From CAIWHR01 sp963843595 (GTDB lineage: Bacteria > Pseudomonadota > Gammaproteobacteria > Burkholderiales > Casimicrobiaceae): a stretch of 64,000 nucleotides of DNA. This document shows positions 1-10,127 of the stretch, piece by piece. The position numbers and the translations under genes were made by a program. The number at the start of each line of letters is the position of its first letter. Position 1 is the first letter of the stretch. The stretch covers positions 124,001 to 188,000 of the forward strand of contig CAWJLG010000005.1 of assembly GCA_963843595.1 (NCBI GenBank), written 5' to 3'. The notes under the pieces were generated by a model. The model ran no database searches. It saw only the letters and a program-made list of their open reading frames with translations, and was not told where the DNA came from.

Positions 1-1343
1 TGGTCTGGTCATAGACCGTCAGCGTGTATTTGTCGTCCACAGTGATGCCCGACACGGTAAACGTTGCGCCGTCGTTTTCACGCGTCACGACGATGCCCCC
101 TGGCTGCGGCGTGATCAGCGCGCTGTACGGCGACGTTCCGCCGGTGGTGAAGAACGAGAACGTCTTGCCGGCGCAGGTCGCCGTAGAGACGCTTGCGGGT
201 GTGACCGCCAGCGCCGGTGCCGGTGTCGGCGGTGTCGGCTCGGTCGCGCCCTCGAGATTCGACAGCGTCGGCGAGTTCGCGCTGGGAATCGTGCGGCCCG
301 TCGCGTCGCTGATCGCGTATTCCATCGCCACGAAGCAGAGACCGCGGGTGACGGTGATGAAGCGCCGCCGTTGTTGTTGACCTGGACCCCGCCACCGAAT
401 TCGGGATCGTCAAGTCTCCGTGCATCGCACGACTGCTTCCGGGAACGTCGGGAAGACGCGATACGGCGGCGTGCCGCCGAAGATGTAGTGGATGACGCGG
501 ACGCCCAGCGAGCAGCTGCCCTTCAGCGATCCGGTGATCGTCGTGAGGCCGGCGGGGACGACGGACAGGATGCCGCTGCCGTTGGTGACCTGCTGGATCG
601 TGAACTGGCCGGTCATCTGATTACCGGTGGTGACGTCCGTGGCGCGAATGATGCCGATCTGCGTCGGGGCGGTGGTCGCCACGGCGATGCCGACGATCGC
701 CCGGCCGCTCTGGTCCGTCACGACCGTCAGCGTCTGCGCGAGCGGCTGCGCCGGATTGGAGCTCTGGATCGCGAAGTTGCCCGCGATCACGTCGAAGCGC
801 ACCTGGCGCCCGGAGATCCCTGCCCCGGTCGGGCCGGTCGACGACGACCGACGCCGTCCCCGTCCCGCCCGAACACAGGTTGCCGGGAAGCACGGTTCCG
901 ACCGGACAATCGGTGTTCGCGACGATGGTGATGAGGTTCGGCAGCAGCGGCGCGGGCTTGACGGTAACCTGCGCGACGACCGTGCTGGCGGCGCTATCCT
1001 GAATGGAGATGTTGACCGGCGTGTCGACGGCCACCGCGTTGGGCAGCAGGAGCACCGAGTCGTCGGCGACCGTCTGGGTGACCGGCAGCGTGGTCGAATC
1101 GCTCGTGAATGCACGGTAGGGGGGGACGCCGCCGGTGATCGTCAGTGTTGACGGCGTGCCTTGGTAGGCCGTCGCGACCGCCGGCAATACCTGGAGCGCC
1201 GCGGGTATCGGTGTGCCTGAATCGTAGGGATTGTTCGGCGCCCCGCTGCCGCCGCCGCAGGCGCCGAGGGCGAGCACTCCGGCAAGGGCGAACAGGCCGG
1301 CGATGGGTCGCAGCCAGGCGGCGATCGAGCGGTATTCCATCAT
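1..1343 (-). pseudogene. Ig-like repeat lipoprotein, frameshifted and cut by the window edge
   Basis: Probable outer-membrane or surface lipoprotein of unknown function. The start at 1343 gives a signal peptide ending in a lipobox (LALGAC), followed by Gly/Ser. The mature part has Ig-like beta-rich sequence and three copies of a G-G-x-P/S-P-Y motif (GGVPPY, GGTPPY, GGTSPY). A stretch like a Big_1-type invasin domain (GRQVRFDVIAGNF) lies in the middle. The protein is read in frame from 1343 to about 835, continues in a second frame to about 412, then in further frames to the left edge; at least three frame changes are needed (near 835, 410 and 365). The residues on both sides of each change remain protein-like and fit together, so indel errors are as likely as decay. 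It is divergent from gltB and its C-terminus lies outside the window. Confidence 0.6.
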
Positions 1344-1519
1344 GGCGTGGGTCCTGATGATGATGTCCTAAAAGATGGCGGCGGAGGATGCCGATTTGGA
1401 TGCTGCAACAAGCATCTAGCCGATTTTGTTGAGATTAAAGCCTAAGAGGCCGCCACGCGCAAGTGCCTGGCCGCGGCGAGGGCGTTCGGTGGGGAAAACT
1501 GTTGCGCCGCATGCCACAC

Positions 1520-1563
1520 CGGCAAGCCGATACCTTGCCGCATTGCACCATCGCGGCTAGTAT
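1520..1563 (+). promoter_or_regulatory. Putative gltB promoter with inverted repeat over the -35
   Basis: TTGCCG at 1535-1540 and TAGTAT at 1558-1563 are separated by 17 bases, a sigma70-like arrangement with 4/6 matches in each box, 92 bases before the chosen gltB start. An inverted repeat CGGCAAG/CTTGCCG (1520-1526 and 1534-1540) overlaps the -35 box and could be an operator. The rest of the 311-base gap between the lipoprotein gene and gltB (1344-1654) shows no gene. No experimental support; inferred from sequence only. Confidence 0.4.
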
Positions 1564-1654
1564 TTCAAGGTTTCGCCCTCTTGCGGCGATTCCTGGGCCA
1601 AACTTACGTGGCGGGCGTTTGGTTCGACGATCTTATTCACGCGGCGAGGTCATC

Positions 1655-4600
1655 GTGGAAGACGGTTCCAAGCAATTCCGGCATCTGCCGCCGGCGGGTC
1701 AGGGGATGTACGACCCGGCGAACGAGCACGACGCATGCGGCCTGGGCTTCATTGCCCACATCAAGGGCCAGAAGAGCCACGCGATCGTCACGCAAGGCCT
1801 CTCGATTCTCAAGAATCTCACGCACCGCGGCGCCACCGGCGCGGACCCGCTGCAAGGCGATGGTGCCGGTATCCTGATCCAGCTGCCCGACGCGTTTCTG
1901 CGCAAGGTCTGCGGCCGCCAGGGCCTGACGCTTCCGGCGATCGGTCAATACGGCGTCGGCATGGTGTTCCTGCCGAAGGAGCCGGCGTCACGACGGGCAT
2001 GCGAGCAGGAAATCGAGCGTGCCGTCGCCGGCGAGGGGCAGATCCTTCTCGGCTGGCGTGACGTTCCGACCGACAACAGCGGGCTCTCCGAGCAGACCAA
2101 GCTCGTCGAGCCCATCATCCGTCAGGTTTTCATCGCCCGCGGATCCACCGACATGGACCGCGATGCGCTGGAGCGGAAGCTCTACATCATCCGCAAGAAA
2201 TCGGGCCACGCGATCCAGGCCCTGCACCTGAAGCACGGCAAGGAATTCTACGTGCCGTCGATGTCGTCGCGGACGCTCGTCTACAAGGGGATGCTGCTTG
2301 CTCACCAGGTCGGAGAGTACTTCCTCGACCTCAGGGACGAGAGCATGGTGTCCGCGCTGGCGATGGTGCACCAGCGCTTCTCGACCAACACGTTCCCGAC
2401 GTGGGATCTCGCGCATCCGTTCCGGCTCGTCTGCCACAACGGCGAGATCAACACGCTGCGCGGCAACGTCAACTGGATTCGCGCGCGCCAGCACGGGATC
2501 GCCAGTTCCGTTCTCGGCGAGGATCTCGACAAGATCTGGCCGCTGATCTACGACGGCCAGTCCGACTCGGCATCGTTCGACAACTGCATCGAGCTTCTGG
2601 TGATGGGCGGCTATTCCCTCGCGCACGCGATGATGCTGATGATCCCCGAGGCTTGGGCGGGCAACCCGCTGATGGACGAGGATCGCCGCGCGTTCTACGA
2701 ATACCACGCCGCCCTGATGGAGCCGTGGGACGGGCCGGCCGCGATGGCGTTCACGGACGGGCGCCAGATCGGGGCGACGCTCGACCGCAACGGTCTGCGT
2801 CCGGCGCGGTTCATCGTTACCGACGACGACTATGTGGTGATGGCCTCGGAAGTCGGCGTGCTCGACATTCCCGAACGCAAGATCGTGAAGAAGTGGCGCC
2901 TGCAGCCGGGCAAGATGCTGCTGGTCGATACCGAGCAGGGCCGGATCATCGACGACGACGAGCTCAAGCGTGCGCTCGCGACTGCCAAGCCCTACCGGCA
3001 GTGGATCGAGCGCTCGCGTATCGCGCTCGACGCCCTGCCGGAGCCGGCGCCGCCGCAGCGCTCGGAGGTCCCGGTGCTCGACCGGCAGCAGGCCTTCGGA
3101 TACACGCAGGAAGACATCAAGGTCATTCTCGCGCCGATGGCGCAGGCCGGCGAGGAGCCCACGGGCTCGATGGGCAACGACGCGGCACTGCCCGTGCTGT
3201 CGAGCCGTCCGAAGGTGCTTTACAGCTACTTCAAGCAACTTTTTGCGCAGGTCACCAATCCCCCGATCGACCCCATTCGGGAGGAGCTGGTGATGTCGCT
3301 GGTCACGTTCATCGGACCGCGACCCAACCTGCTCGGCATCGACGAGACCGATCCTCCGGCACGTCTGGAGGCCCAGCAGCCGATTCTCACCGCCGACGTG
3401 ATGGAGAAGATCCGGCACATCGGATTGTTCACCGGCGGCGCGTTCCAGGCGTACGAGCTCGACATCTGCTACCCGGCGGCGTGGGGAGCGAACGGCATGG
3501 AGGCGGCGCTCGCGTCGCTGTGCGCCGAGGCCGAAGATGCGATCCACCTCGGCTACAACATCCTGATCGTCTCCGACCGCAAGGTGTCGGCGGAGTTGAT
3601 GCCGGTGCCGGCATTGCTGGCGACGGCCGCGGTGCATCAGCACCTCGTCCGCAAGGGGCTGCGCACGAGCACGGGCCTCGTCGTCGAGACCGGATCGGCG
3701 CGCGAAGTGCACCACTTCGCCCTGCTCGCCGGCTATGGCGCCGAGGCCATCCACCCCTACCTGGCACTCGAAACGCTGGCCGGACTCGCCGATGTGGTGC
3801 CTGGCGTGTCGGCCGAGGAATCCGCCTACCGTTTCATCAAGGCGATCTGCAAGGGGCTGTACAAGGTGATGTCGAAGATGGGCATCTCGACGTACCAGTC
3901 CTACTGCGGTGCGCAGATCTTCGAGGCGGTCGGGCTGCAGCGCGCGTTCGTCGACAAGTACTTCACCGGCACGGCGAGCAACGTCGAGGGGATCGGGCTG
4001 TTCGAAGTCGCCGAAGAGGCAGCGGGGCTGCACCACGCGGCGTTCGGCAGCGACCCGCTGCTCGCGAGCGCGCTCGACGCCGGCGGCGAGTATCAGTACC
4101 GGGTCCGGGGCGAGGAACACATGTGGACGCCGGATTCGATCGCGAAGCTCCAGCACGCCGCGCGCTCGAACAGCTACCGGACGTACAAAGAGTATGCGGC
4201 GCTGATCAACGACCAGTCGCGATCGATGAAAACGCTGCGCGGGTTGTTCGAGTTCCGGTTCGCCGGAGTGCCGGTGCCCATCGAGGAAGTCGAGCCGGCG
4301 GCCGCGATCGTCAAGCGCTTTGCCACGGGCGCGATGAGCCTGGGCTCGATCTCGACGGAGGCACACACGACGCTCGCCATTGCGATGAACCGCATCGGCG
4401 GCAAGTCGAACACCGGGGAGGGCGGGGAGGATGCGCACCGCTATCCGCCGATCAGGGCCGGCGAGTCACTGAAGTCGCGGATCGAGAGCGCTGTCGTCGA
4501 CGTGCCGCTGAAGGAAGGTGATTCGCTGCGCTCGAAGATCAAGCAGGTCGCGTCGGCGCGCTTCGGCGTGACGGCCGAGTACCTCGTGTCCGCCGACCAG

Positions 4601-6361
4601 ATCCAGATCAAGATGGCGCAAGGCGCGAAACCCGGCGAGGGCGGCCAGCTGCCGGGACACAAGGTCTCCGAGTACATCGCCAAGCTCCGTTTCGCGGTGC
4701 CGGGTGTCGGCCTCATCTCGCCGCCGCCGCACCACGACATCTACTCGATCGAGGACCTCGCGCAACTCATCCATGACCTGAAGAACGCGAACCCGCAGGC
4801 GTCGATCTCGGTGAAGCTGGTGTCGGAAAACGGCGTCGGCACCGTGGCGGCGGGCGTGGCCAAGGCGAAGGCCGACCACGTGACGATCGCCGGCCACGAC
4901 GGCGGCACCGGGGCGTCGCCGGTGTCATCGATCAAGCATGCCGGCACGCCCTGGGAACTGGGGCTCGCCGAGACTCAGCAAACGCTGGTGCTCAACCGGC
5001 TGCGCGGACGCATCGCCGTCCAGGTCGACGGTCAGATCAAGACCGGCCGCGACGTCGTCATCGGCACGATGCTGGGTGCCGACGAGTTCGGATTTTCGAC
5101 GGCCCCACTCGTGGTCGAAGGCTGCATCATGATGCGCAAGTGCCATCTCAACACCTGTCCGGTCGGCGTCGCGACGCAGGATCCGGAGCTGCGCAGGAAA
5201 TTCACGGGCCAGCCCGAGCACGTCGTCAACTACTTCTTCTTCGTCGCGGAGGAGGCGCGCGAGCTGATGGCGAAACTCGGCGTGCGCACGCTGAACGAAC
5301 TGATCGGACGGTCGGATCTGCTCGACATGCGCAAGGGGATCGAGCACTGGAAGGCGCGAGGGCTCGACTTTGCGCGGATCTTCTACCAGCCGCAGATGCC
5401 GGCCGAGGTGGCACGACACCAATGCGAGAGCCAGGATCACGGCCTGAAGGGCGCGCTCGACCACGCGCTCATCGCCGCGGCGGCGCCCGCGCTGGATAAG
5501 CGTCAGCCCGTTCGGCTCACGCACAGGATCCGCAACGCGCACCGCTCGGTCGGGGCGATGCTCTCGGGGACGATCGCGCGCAAGTACGGCCATGCCGGGT
5601 TGCCCGAGGATACGATTCACGTCGCCTTCGACGGCATCGCGGGCCAAAGTTTCGGAGCGTTCCTTGCGCGCGGCGTCACGTTCGAATTGCAGGGCGCGAC
5701 CAACGACTACGTCGGCAAAGGCCTGTCCGGTGGGCGCATCGTCGTCTATCCCGATCCGACCTGCCCGGCGAAGCCGGAAGACAACATCGTCATCGGCAAC
5801 ACGGTGATGTACGGCGCGATCGACGGTGAAGCCTATTTCCGCGGTGTCGCCGGAGAGCGGTTCTGCGTGCGCAACTCGGGCGCCGCGGCGGTCGTCGAGG
5901 GCACGGGCGACCACGGTTGCGAATACATGACCGGCGGAACGGTCGTGGTGCTGGGACGTACGGGGCGAAATTTCGCCGCCGGCATGAGCGGCGGCGTCGC
6001 CTACGTCTACGACGAGGACGGCTCGTTCGCCCAGCGCTGCAATCCGTCGATGGTCACGCTCGAGCCGGTGCTCACCGACGCCGATCAGGCCGACGCGGAA
6101 AAGGACCTCGCTGCCGCCGGTAAGGGACGCCTGAAGCACGTGGGCAGGTCCGACGAATCCTTGCTGCGCGAGCTGATCGAACGGCACCTGCGCTTCACGG
6201 GCAGCACCCGCGCACTGGCAATCCTCGATGGCTGGGATGCGGCGCGGGCGCGTTTCGTCAAGGTGTTCCCGAACGAGTACAAGCGTGCGCTCGGCGAAAT
6301 GCAGGCGAGGCAGGCCGCGGCGAAGCCCGCCGCGTCCGCGAAACAGCGCGAGGCCGCATAG
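1655..6361 (+). CDS. gltB: Glutamate synthase [NADPH] large subunit
   Basis: Large subunit of NADPH-GOGAT: it hydrolyses glutamine and transfers the ammonia to 2-oxoglutarate, giving two glutamates. The open frame runs further upstream, but a GTG at 1655 preceded by GCGAGGT gives a 1568-residue protein with a short propeptide before the nucleophile Cys28 (context DACGLGF), the usual GltB layout; an ATG at 1706 is the alternative. Domains in order: glutaminase type II (from Cys28), central domain, FMN/2-oxoglutarate synthase domain with the 3Fe-4S cysteines in CIMMRKCHLNTCPVG near residues 1157-1168, and the C-terminal GXGXG beta-helix. The stop is directly followed by gltD, so the two subunits are almost certainly co-transcribed. 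Length and motifs are normal. Confidence 0.96.
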   Translation: MEDGSKQFRHLPPAGQGMYDPANEHDACGLGFIAHIKGQKSHAIVTQGLSILKNLTHRGATGADPLQGDGAGILIQLPDAFLRKVCGRQGLTLPAIGQYGVGMVFLPKEPASRRACEQEIERAVAGEGQILLGWRDVPTDNSGLSEQTKLVEPIIRQVFIARGSTDMDRDALERKLYIIRKKSGHAIQALHLKHGKEFYVPSMSSRTLVYKGMLLAHQVGEYFLDLRDESMVSALAMVHQRFSTNTFPTWDLAHPFRLVCHNGEINTLRGNVNWIRARQHGIASSVLGEDLDKIWPLIYDGQSDSASFDNCIELLVMGGYSLAHAMMLMIPEAWAGNPLMDEDRRAFYEYHAALMEPWDGPAAMAFTDGRQIGATLDRNGLRPARFIVTDDDYVVMASEVGVLDIPERKIVKKWRLQPGKMLLVDTEQGRIIDDDELKRALATAKPYRQWIERSRIALDALPEPAPPQRSEVPVLDRQQAFGYTQEDIKVILAPMAQAGEEPTGSMGNDAALPVLSSRPKVLYSYFKQLFAQVTNPPIDPIREELVMSLVTFIGPRPNLLGIDETDPPARLEAQQPILTADVMEKIRHIGLFTGGAFQAYELDICYPAAWGANGMEAALASLCAEAEDAIHLGYNILIVSDRKVSAELMPVPALLATAAVHQHLVRKGLRTSTGLVVETGSAREVHHFALLAGYGAEAIHPYLALETLAGLADVVPGVSAEESAYRFIKAICKGLYKVMSKMGISTYQSYCGAQIFEAVGLQRAFVDKYFTGTASNVEGIGLFEVAEEAAGLHHAAFGSDPLLASALDAGGEYQYRVRGEEHMWTPDSIAKLQHAARSNSYRTYKEYAALINDQSRSMKTLRGLFEFRFAGVPVPIEEVEPAAAIVKRFATGAMSLGSISTEAHTTLAIAMNRIGGKSNTGEGGEDAHRYPPIRAGESLKSRIESAVVDVPLKEGDSLRSKIKQVASARFGVTAEYLVSADQIQIKMAQGAKPGEGGQLPGHKVSEYIAKLRFAVPGVGLISPPPHHDIYSIEDLAQLIHDLKNANPQASISVKLVSENGVGTVAAGVAKAKADHVTIAGHDGGTGASPVSSIKHAGTPWELGLAETQQTLVLNRLRGRIAVQVDGQIKTGRDVVIGTMLGADEFGFSTAPLVVEGCIMMRKCHLNTCPVGVATQDPELRRKFTGQPEHVVNYFFFVAEEARELMAKLGVRTLNELIGRSDLLDMRKGIEHWKARGLDFARIFYQPQMPAEVARHQCESQDHGLKGALDHALIAAAAPALDKRQPVRLTHRIRNAHRSVGAMLSGTIARKYGHAGLPEDTIHVAFDGIAGQSFGAFLARGVTFELQGATNDYVGKGLSGGRIVVYPDPTCPAKPEDNIVIGNTVMYGAIDGEAYFRGVAGERFCVRNSGAAAVVEGTGDHGCEYMTGGTVVVLGRTGRNFAAGMSGGVAYVYDEDGSFAQRCNPSMVTLEPVLTDADQADAEKDLAAAGKGRLKHVGRSDESLLRELIERHLRFTGSTRALAILDGWDAARARFVKVFPNEYKRALGEMQARQAAAKPAASAKQREAA

Positions 6362-7798
6362 ATGGGCAAGATCACCGGTTTCATGGAATTGCAGCGCATT
6401 CAGGAAGTGGCACTGCCGGCCGCCGAGCGCGTGCACAACTACCGGGAGTTCGTGCTCGCGCTGAAGGACGACGAGGCGTCCAAGCAGGGAGCCCGGTGCA
6501 TGGATTGCGGCATCCCGTTCTGCCAGAGCGGCTGCCCGATCAACAACGTCATTCCGGACTGGAACGACCTCGTCTACAAGCAGCAGTGGCGGGCAGCACT
6601 CGACGTCCTCCACTCGACGAACAACTTCCCGGAGTTCACGGGCCGCGTGTGCCCGGCGCCGTGCGAGGCCGCCTGCACGCTCAACATCAACGACGATGCC
6701 GTGGGCATCAAGTCGATCGAGCATTTCATCATCGACAAGGGCTGGGAGGAGGGCTGGGTCCTGCCCTTGCCTCCGGCGAGGAAGACCGGCAAGCGCGTCG
6801 CGGTGATCGGATCGGGACCGGCGGGACTCGCCTGCGCCCAGCAGCTCGCCCGGGCTGGCCACGACGTGGTCCTGTTCGAGAAGTCGGACCGCATCGGCGG
6901 ACTGCTGCGCTACGGCATCCCGGATTTCAAGATGGAAAAGCACCTCATCGACCGGCGGATGGCGCAGATGTCGATCGAAGGCGTCGAGTTCCGTCCCGGG
7001 GTGGAAGTGGGCAAGGACGTTTCGGCGCGGCAGCTCGTTGGCGAGTTCGACGCCGTCGTGATGGCGGGTGGGGCCGAGCAGCCGCGGGACCTGCCCGTTC
7101 CCGGACGCGAGCTCGGCGGCATCCTTTTCGCGATGGAGTTCCTGCCCCAGCAGAATCGCGTCGTCGCCGGCGACAAGGTGAGCGGACAGATCACCGCGAC
7201 GGGAAAGCGCGTGGTCGTCATCGGCGGCGGCGATACCGGTTCGGACTGCGTGGGCACGTCCAACCGCCACGGCGCGAAGTCCGTCACCCAGTTCGAACTG
7301 CTGCCGCAGCCGCCCGAGCAGGAAGACAAACCGCTGGTGTGGCCCTACTGGCCGATCAAGCTGCGGACGTCCTCGTCGCACGAAGAGGGCTGCCAGCGCG
7401 ACTGGGCGGTCGCGACCAGGCGTTTCGAGGGTCGCAATGGCAAGGTGGAGAAGCTTGTTGCCATACGCGTCGAATGGCAGAAGCAGGCGGACGGCCAGCT
7501 GAAGATGGTCGAGATGCCCGGTACCGAATTCGAAGTCAAGGCCGATCTCGTGCTGCTCGCGATGGGCTTCGTGAGCCCGGTCCAGAAAGGGTTGCTCGAC
7601 GAGCTCGGCGTCGAGCGCGATCCGCGCAGCAACGTCAAGGCGAACACCGAAGACTACCGGACGTCGGTGGCGAAGGTGTTCGCTGCGGGTGACATGCGCC
7701 GGGGACAGTCGCTGGTCGTCTGGGCCATCCGTGAAGGTCGTCAGTGCGCGCGTGCCGTCGACGAGTTCCTGATGGGCAGCACGGAACTTCCGCGCTGA
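6362..7798 (+). CDS. gltD: Glutamate synthase [NADPH] small subunit
   Basis: Small FAD-containing subunit of glutamate synthase, which takes electrons from NADPH and passes them through 4Fe-4S clusters to GltB. The 478-residue protein has the N-terminal cysteine clusters (Cys46, Cys49, Cys54, Cys58 in CMDCGIPFCQSGC, then CPAPCEAAC near 98-106). An FAD-binding GxGxxG follows in VAVIGSGPAGLA (about 148), and an NADPH-binding GxGxxG in VVVIGGGDTGSD (about 283). The ATG starts on the base after the gltB stop, the tightest possible spacing without overlap, which implies translational coupling. Nothing unusual in length or residues. Confidence 0.96.
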   Translation: MGKITGFMELQRIQEVALPAAERVHNYREFVLALKDDEASKQGARCMDCGIPFCQSGCPINNVIPDWNDLVYKQQWRAALDVLHSTNNFPEFTGRVCPAPCEAACTLNINDDAVGIKSIEHFIIDKGWEEGWVLPLPPARKTGKRVAVIGSGPAGLACAQQLARAGHDVVLFEKSDRIGGLLRYGIPDFKMEKHLIDRRMAQMSIEGVEFRPGVEVGKDVSARQLVGEFDAVVMAGGAEQPRDLPVPGRELGGILFAMEFLPQQNRVVAGDKVSGQITATGKRVVVIGGGDTGSDCVGTSNRHGAKSVTQFELLPQPPEQEDKPLVWPYWPIKLRTSSSHEEGCQRDWAVATRRFEGRNGKVEKLVAIRVEWQKQADGQLKMVEMPGTEFEVKADLVLLAMGFVSPVQKGLLDELGVERDPRSNVKANTEDYRTSVAKVFAAGDMRRGQSLVVWAIREGRQCARAVDEFLMGSTELPR

Positions 7799-7808
7799 GC
7801 GCGCCCCG

Positions 7809-8688
7809 ATGTCGGCGATCCTCGCGCTCGAACTGACCAGCTGGCATCCGACACTTTCGCCGGAAGCGCAGCAGCAGGCGGCGCGGGCAATCGAGGACGG
7901 AACGGTCATCGTCCTGCCGCAGGTGGGGTTCGTGCTGCGCGAATCGGAGCGACGCTTCCTGTCGCCCATCTGGTCGGACGGCAGCCGGAAGAACATCAGC
8001 CTGGAAGGCGAGTCGCTGCGAGCGGCGATGGGTTCGGCGGCGGATCGCGCCGAACTCGCGGCGATGATCGGCCGCTTCGCAACCGAGGCCAGCGCACTCG
8101 TCACCGCGCTTTTCCCGCGCTACGCGCCCTACGTGAAGCGCGCGCGCACGAGTTTTCGGCCGCAGCCTGCCGTCGGCCGCGATGTCTCGTGGCGCAAGGA
8201 CGACGCCCGGCTTCACATCGACGCCTTTCCTTCGCGCCCGACCGGTGGCGAACGCATCCTGCGGGTGTTTTCGAACATCAATCCGGCCGAGGATCGGGTC
8301 TGGCGCGTCGGCGAGCCGTTCGAGGCGATGGCAAGGACGTTTCTGCCCTCGATCCGCAGACCGCTGCCCGGCTCTGCCGCGCTGCTCTCCGCGCTGTTCG
8401 TCACCAAGCGAAGGCGCAGCGAATACGACCACCTGATGCTGCAATTGCACGACCGGGCGAAGGCGCGACATGAACTACCAACGCGGCTGTGCGCAAGAGA
8501 CCGCGCACTTCGCTCCGGGCACGACATGGCTGTGCTTTTCCGACCAGGTCATGCACGCCGTGTCTTCCGGTCAGTACATGCTCGAACAGACGATTCACCT
8601 GCCGGTCTCGGCGCTGTACGAGCCCGAGCGATCGCCCCTCGCCACACTCGAGCGCCTCACCGGCCACGCGCTGGTACCGGCGCGTTGA
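7809..8688 (+). CDS. Kdo 3-hydroxylase-like Fe(II)/2OG dioxygenase, frameshifted
   Basis: Resembles the Kdo hydroxylase family (KdoO/Kdo3O; Pfam Kdo_hydroxy), which hydroxylates the 3-deoxy-D-manno-octulosonic acid of lipopolysaccharide inner core. The first frame (7809 to about 8465) carries the H-x-D iron ligands in LHIDAF near residue 137 and the conserved stretch GGERILRVFSNINP. The protein then continues in a second frame (about 8468-8688) with YQRGCAQETAHF and QVMHAVSSGQ, which supplies the distal iron-binding His. One base appears to be missing at about 8463-8468; the first frame alone would lack the last ligand. It lies 10 bases after gltD. Family assignment is by recognition of conserved segments; the substrate is inferred from the family. 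Confidence 0.72.
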
Positions 8689-8752
8689 TTTTCAGCGCCA
8701 TGCACATCCCGGGTCGCGCCCCATGGCGCTGGTGCATGCACAGGCATTCATC

Positions 8753-9820
8753 ATGACGGTTCCCCGCAACGACACCTTCCTGCGCGCCCTGCGCCGCGAG
8801 CCCACGCCTTACACCCCCGTCTGGCTGATGCGGCAGGCAGGGCGCTACCTGCCGGAGTACAACGCGACGCGCGCACGGGCCGGCAGTTTTCTGACGCTTG
8901 CACAGACCCCGTCGCTCGCGACCGAGGTCACGCTGCAGCCGCTCGAGCGCTTCCCGCTGGATGCGGCCATCCTGTTCTCGGACATCCTCACGGTGCCCGA
9001 TGCGATGGGGCTCGGTCTGTATTTCGCCGAGGGCGAGGGCCCCCGGTTTCGCCGCACTGCGGCGGACGAGTCGACAATCGCGGCGCTGGCCGTTCCCGAC
9101 ATGGCCAAGCTGCGCTACGTGTTCGACGCCGTGGCCGAGATCCGACGCGCGCTCGCCGGGCGCGTTCCGCTCATCGGCTTCGCCGGTAGCCCGTTCACGC
9201 TTGCCTGCTACATGATCGAAGGCGGTGGGAGCGAGGATTTTGCCAGCGTGCGGCGAATGGCCTATGCCCGCCCGGAACTGCTGCGGCGGCTCGTCGACGT
9301 CAACGCGAAGGCCGTCGCCGCGTATCTGAATGAGCAGATTGCGGCGGGCGCACAGGCGGTGATGGTCTTCGACACCTGGGGCGGCCTGCTGTCCACGGCG
9401 GCCTACCGGACGTTTTCGCTTGCTCCGATGCGCGCGGTGCTCGAGGCGCTGCGTTCCGGACCGGACGGACGGCCGGTGCCGACGATCGTGTTCACCAAAG
9501 GCGGCGGACAGTGGCTCGACGACATCGCCGGCTGCGGTGCTTCGGCGGTGGGACTCGACTGGACCGTCGATCTGGCCGAGGCAAGGCGGCGTGTTGGCGC
9601 GCGCGTCGCGTTGCAGGGAAACCTCGATCCCCTCGTGCTCTTGACCGACCCGGACACCGTTGCGCGCGAGGCGACGGCTGTCCTCCGCGCGGCCGGCCCC
9701 GCCGCGGGCCATGTTTTCAATCTCGGGCACGGCATCGTTCCCGCCACGCCGCCGGAGCATGTGGCCGTCCTGGTCGAGACGGTACACCGCGAATCGCGCG
9801 CAGGCCGCGCCGCCGCTTGA
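8753..9820 (+). CDS. hemE: Uroporphyrinogen decarboxylase
   Basis: Decarboxylates the four acetate side chains of uroporphyrinogen III to give coproporphyrinogen III in haem biosynthesis, in the cytoplasm. From the ATG at 8753 the protein has 355 residues, the normal size. The signature PVWLMRQAGRYLPEY (residues 22-36), with the substrate-binding arginines, is intact, as is the IGFAGSPFTLACYMIEGG segment. The open frame extends upstream inside the preceding gene, but homologous N-termini begin close to NDTFLRAL; an ATG at 8723 is a less likely alternative. hemE followed by priA is a common betaproteobacterial order. Confidence 0.95.
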   Translation: MTVPRNDTFLRALRREPTPYTPVWLMRQAGRYLPEYNATRARAGSFLTLAQTPSLATEVTLQPLERFPLDAAILFSDILTVPDAMGLGLYFAEGEGPRFRRTAADESTIAALAVPDMAKLRYVFDAVAEIRRALAGRVPLIGFAGSPFTLACYMIEGGGSEDFASVRRMAYARPELLRRLVDVNAKAVAAYLNEQIAAGAQAVMVFDTWGGLLSTAAYRTFSLAPMRAVLEALRSGPDGRPVPTIVFTKGGGQWLDDIAGCGASAVGLDWTVDLAEARRRVGARVALQGNLDPLVLLTDPDTVAREATAVLRAAGPAAGHVFNLGHGIVPATPPEHVAVLVETVHRESRAGRAAA

Positions 9821-10098
9821 TCTGCGCGCGGTCTCCCTCGGAAAAACCGGGCGGGGCCGCGCCAGTGCTTGATTTGCGGGGGCTTGACAACGGCGCATTT
9901 CGTGTTCCGCCGCGCCGCACTTATGCACACGAGGATGTCAAGAGGGGAAAGCCGGCCGCGGCGGCGAGGGCGTATCGCCGCTGGCCATGCAACCGGCTGA
10001 AATATAAGAGGAAAAATTTTTGGCACCGGGTGACCTGCGGGGTGCAAAAAAGATACGGCGAAATGCCCCGAATCCGAAGCGGTCACTTACGCACAAAG

Positions 10099-10107
10099 TT
10101 ATCCACA
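10099..10107 (+). promoter_or_regulatory. DnaA-box-like 9-mer
   Basis: The sequence TTATCCACA matches the strongest E. coli DnaA box exactly and sits in an AT-rich patch 139 bases before priA. A single 9-mer is expected about once in two windows of this size by chance on both strands at even base composition, and less often at high GC, so this is only suggestive. No second perfect box was found beside it, so it is not called an origin. Confidence 0.3.
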
Positions 10108-10127
10108 ATAAACGTGCCCTCTCTTTT

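Noticed and set aside
1988..4438. 816-codon minus-strand frame inside gltB
   Set aside because: Antisense shadow of GltB with a charge-rich product and no family features.
4925..8104. Long open frame of 1059 codons on the minus strand across gltB and gltD
   Set aside because: It lies wholly antisense to two well-conserved genes, its product is Arg/His-rich with no motif, and high GC makes such antisense frames common.
9884..9889. Perfect TTGACA downstream of hemE considered as a promoter
   Set aside because: No -10-like hexamer at 15-19 bases; the downstream sequence is GC-rich.
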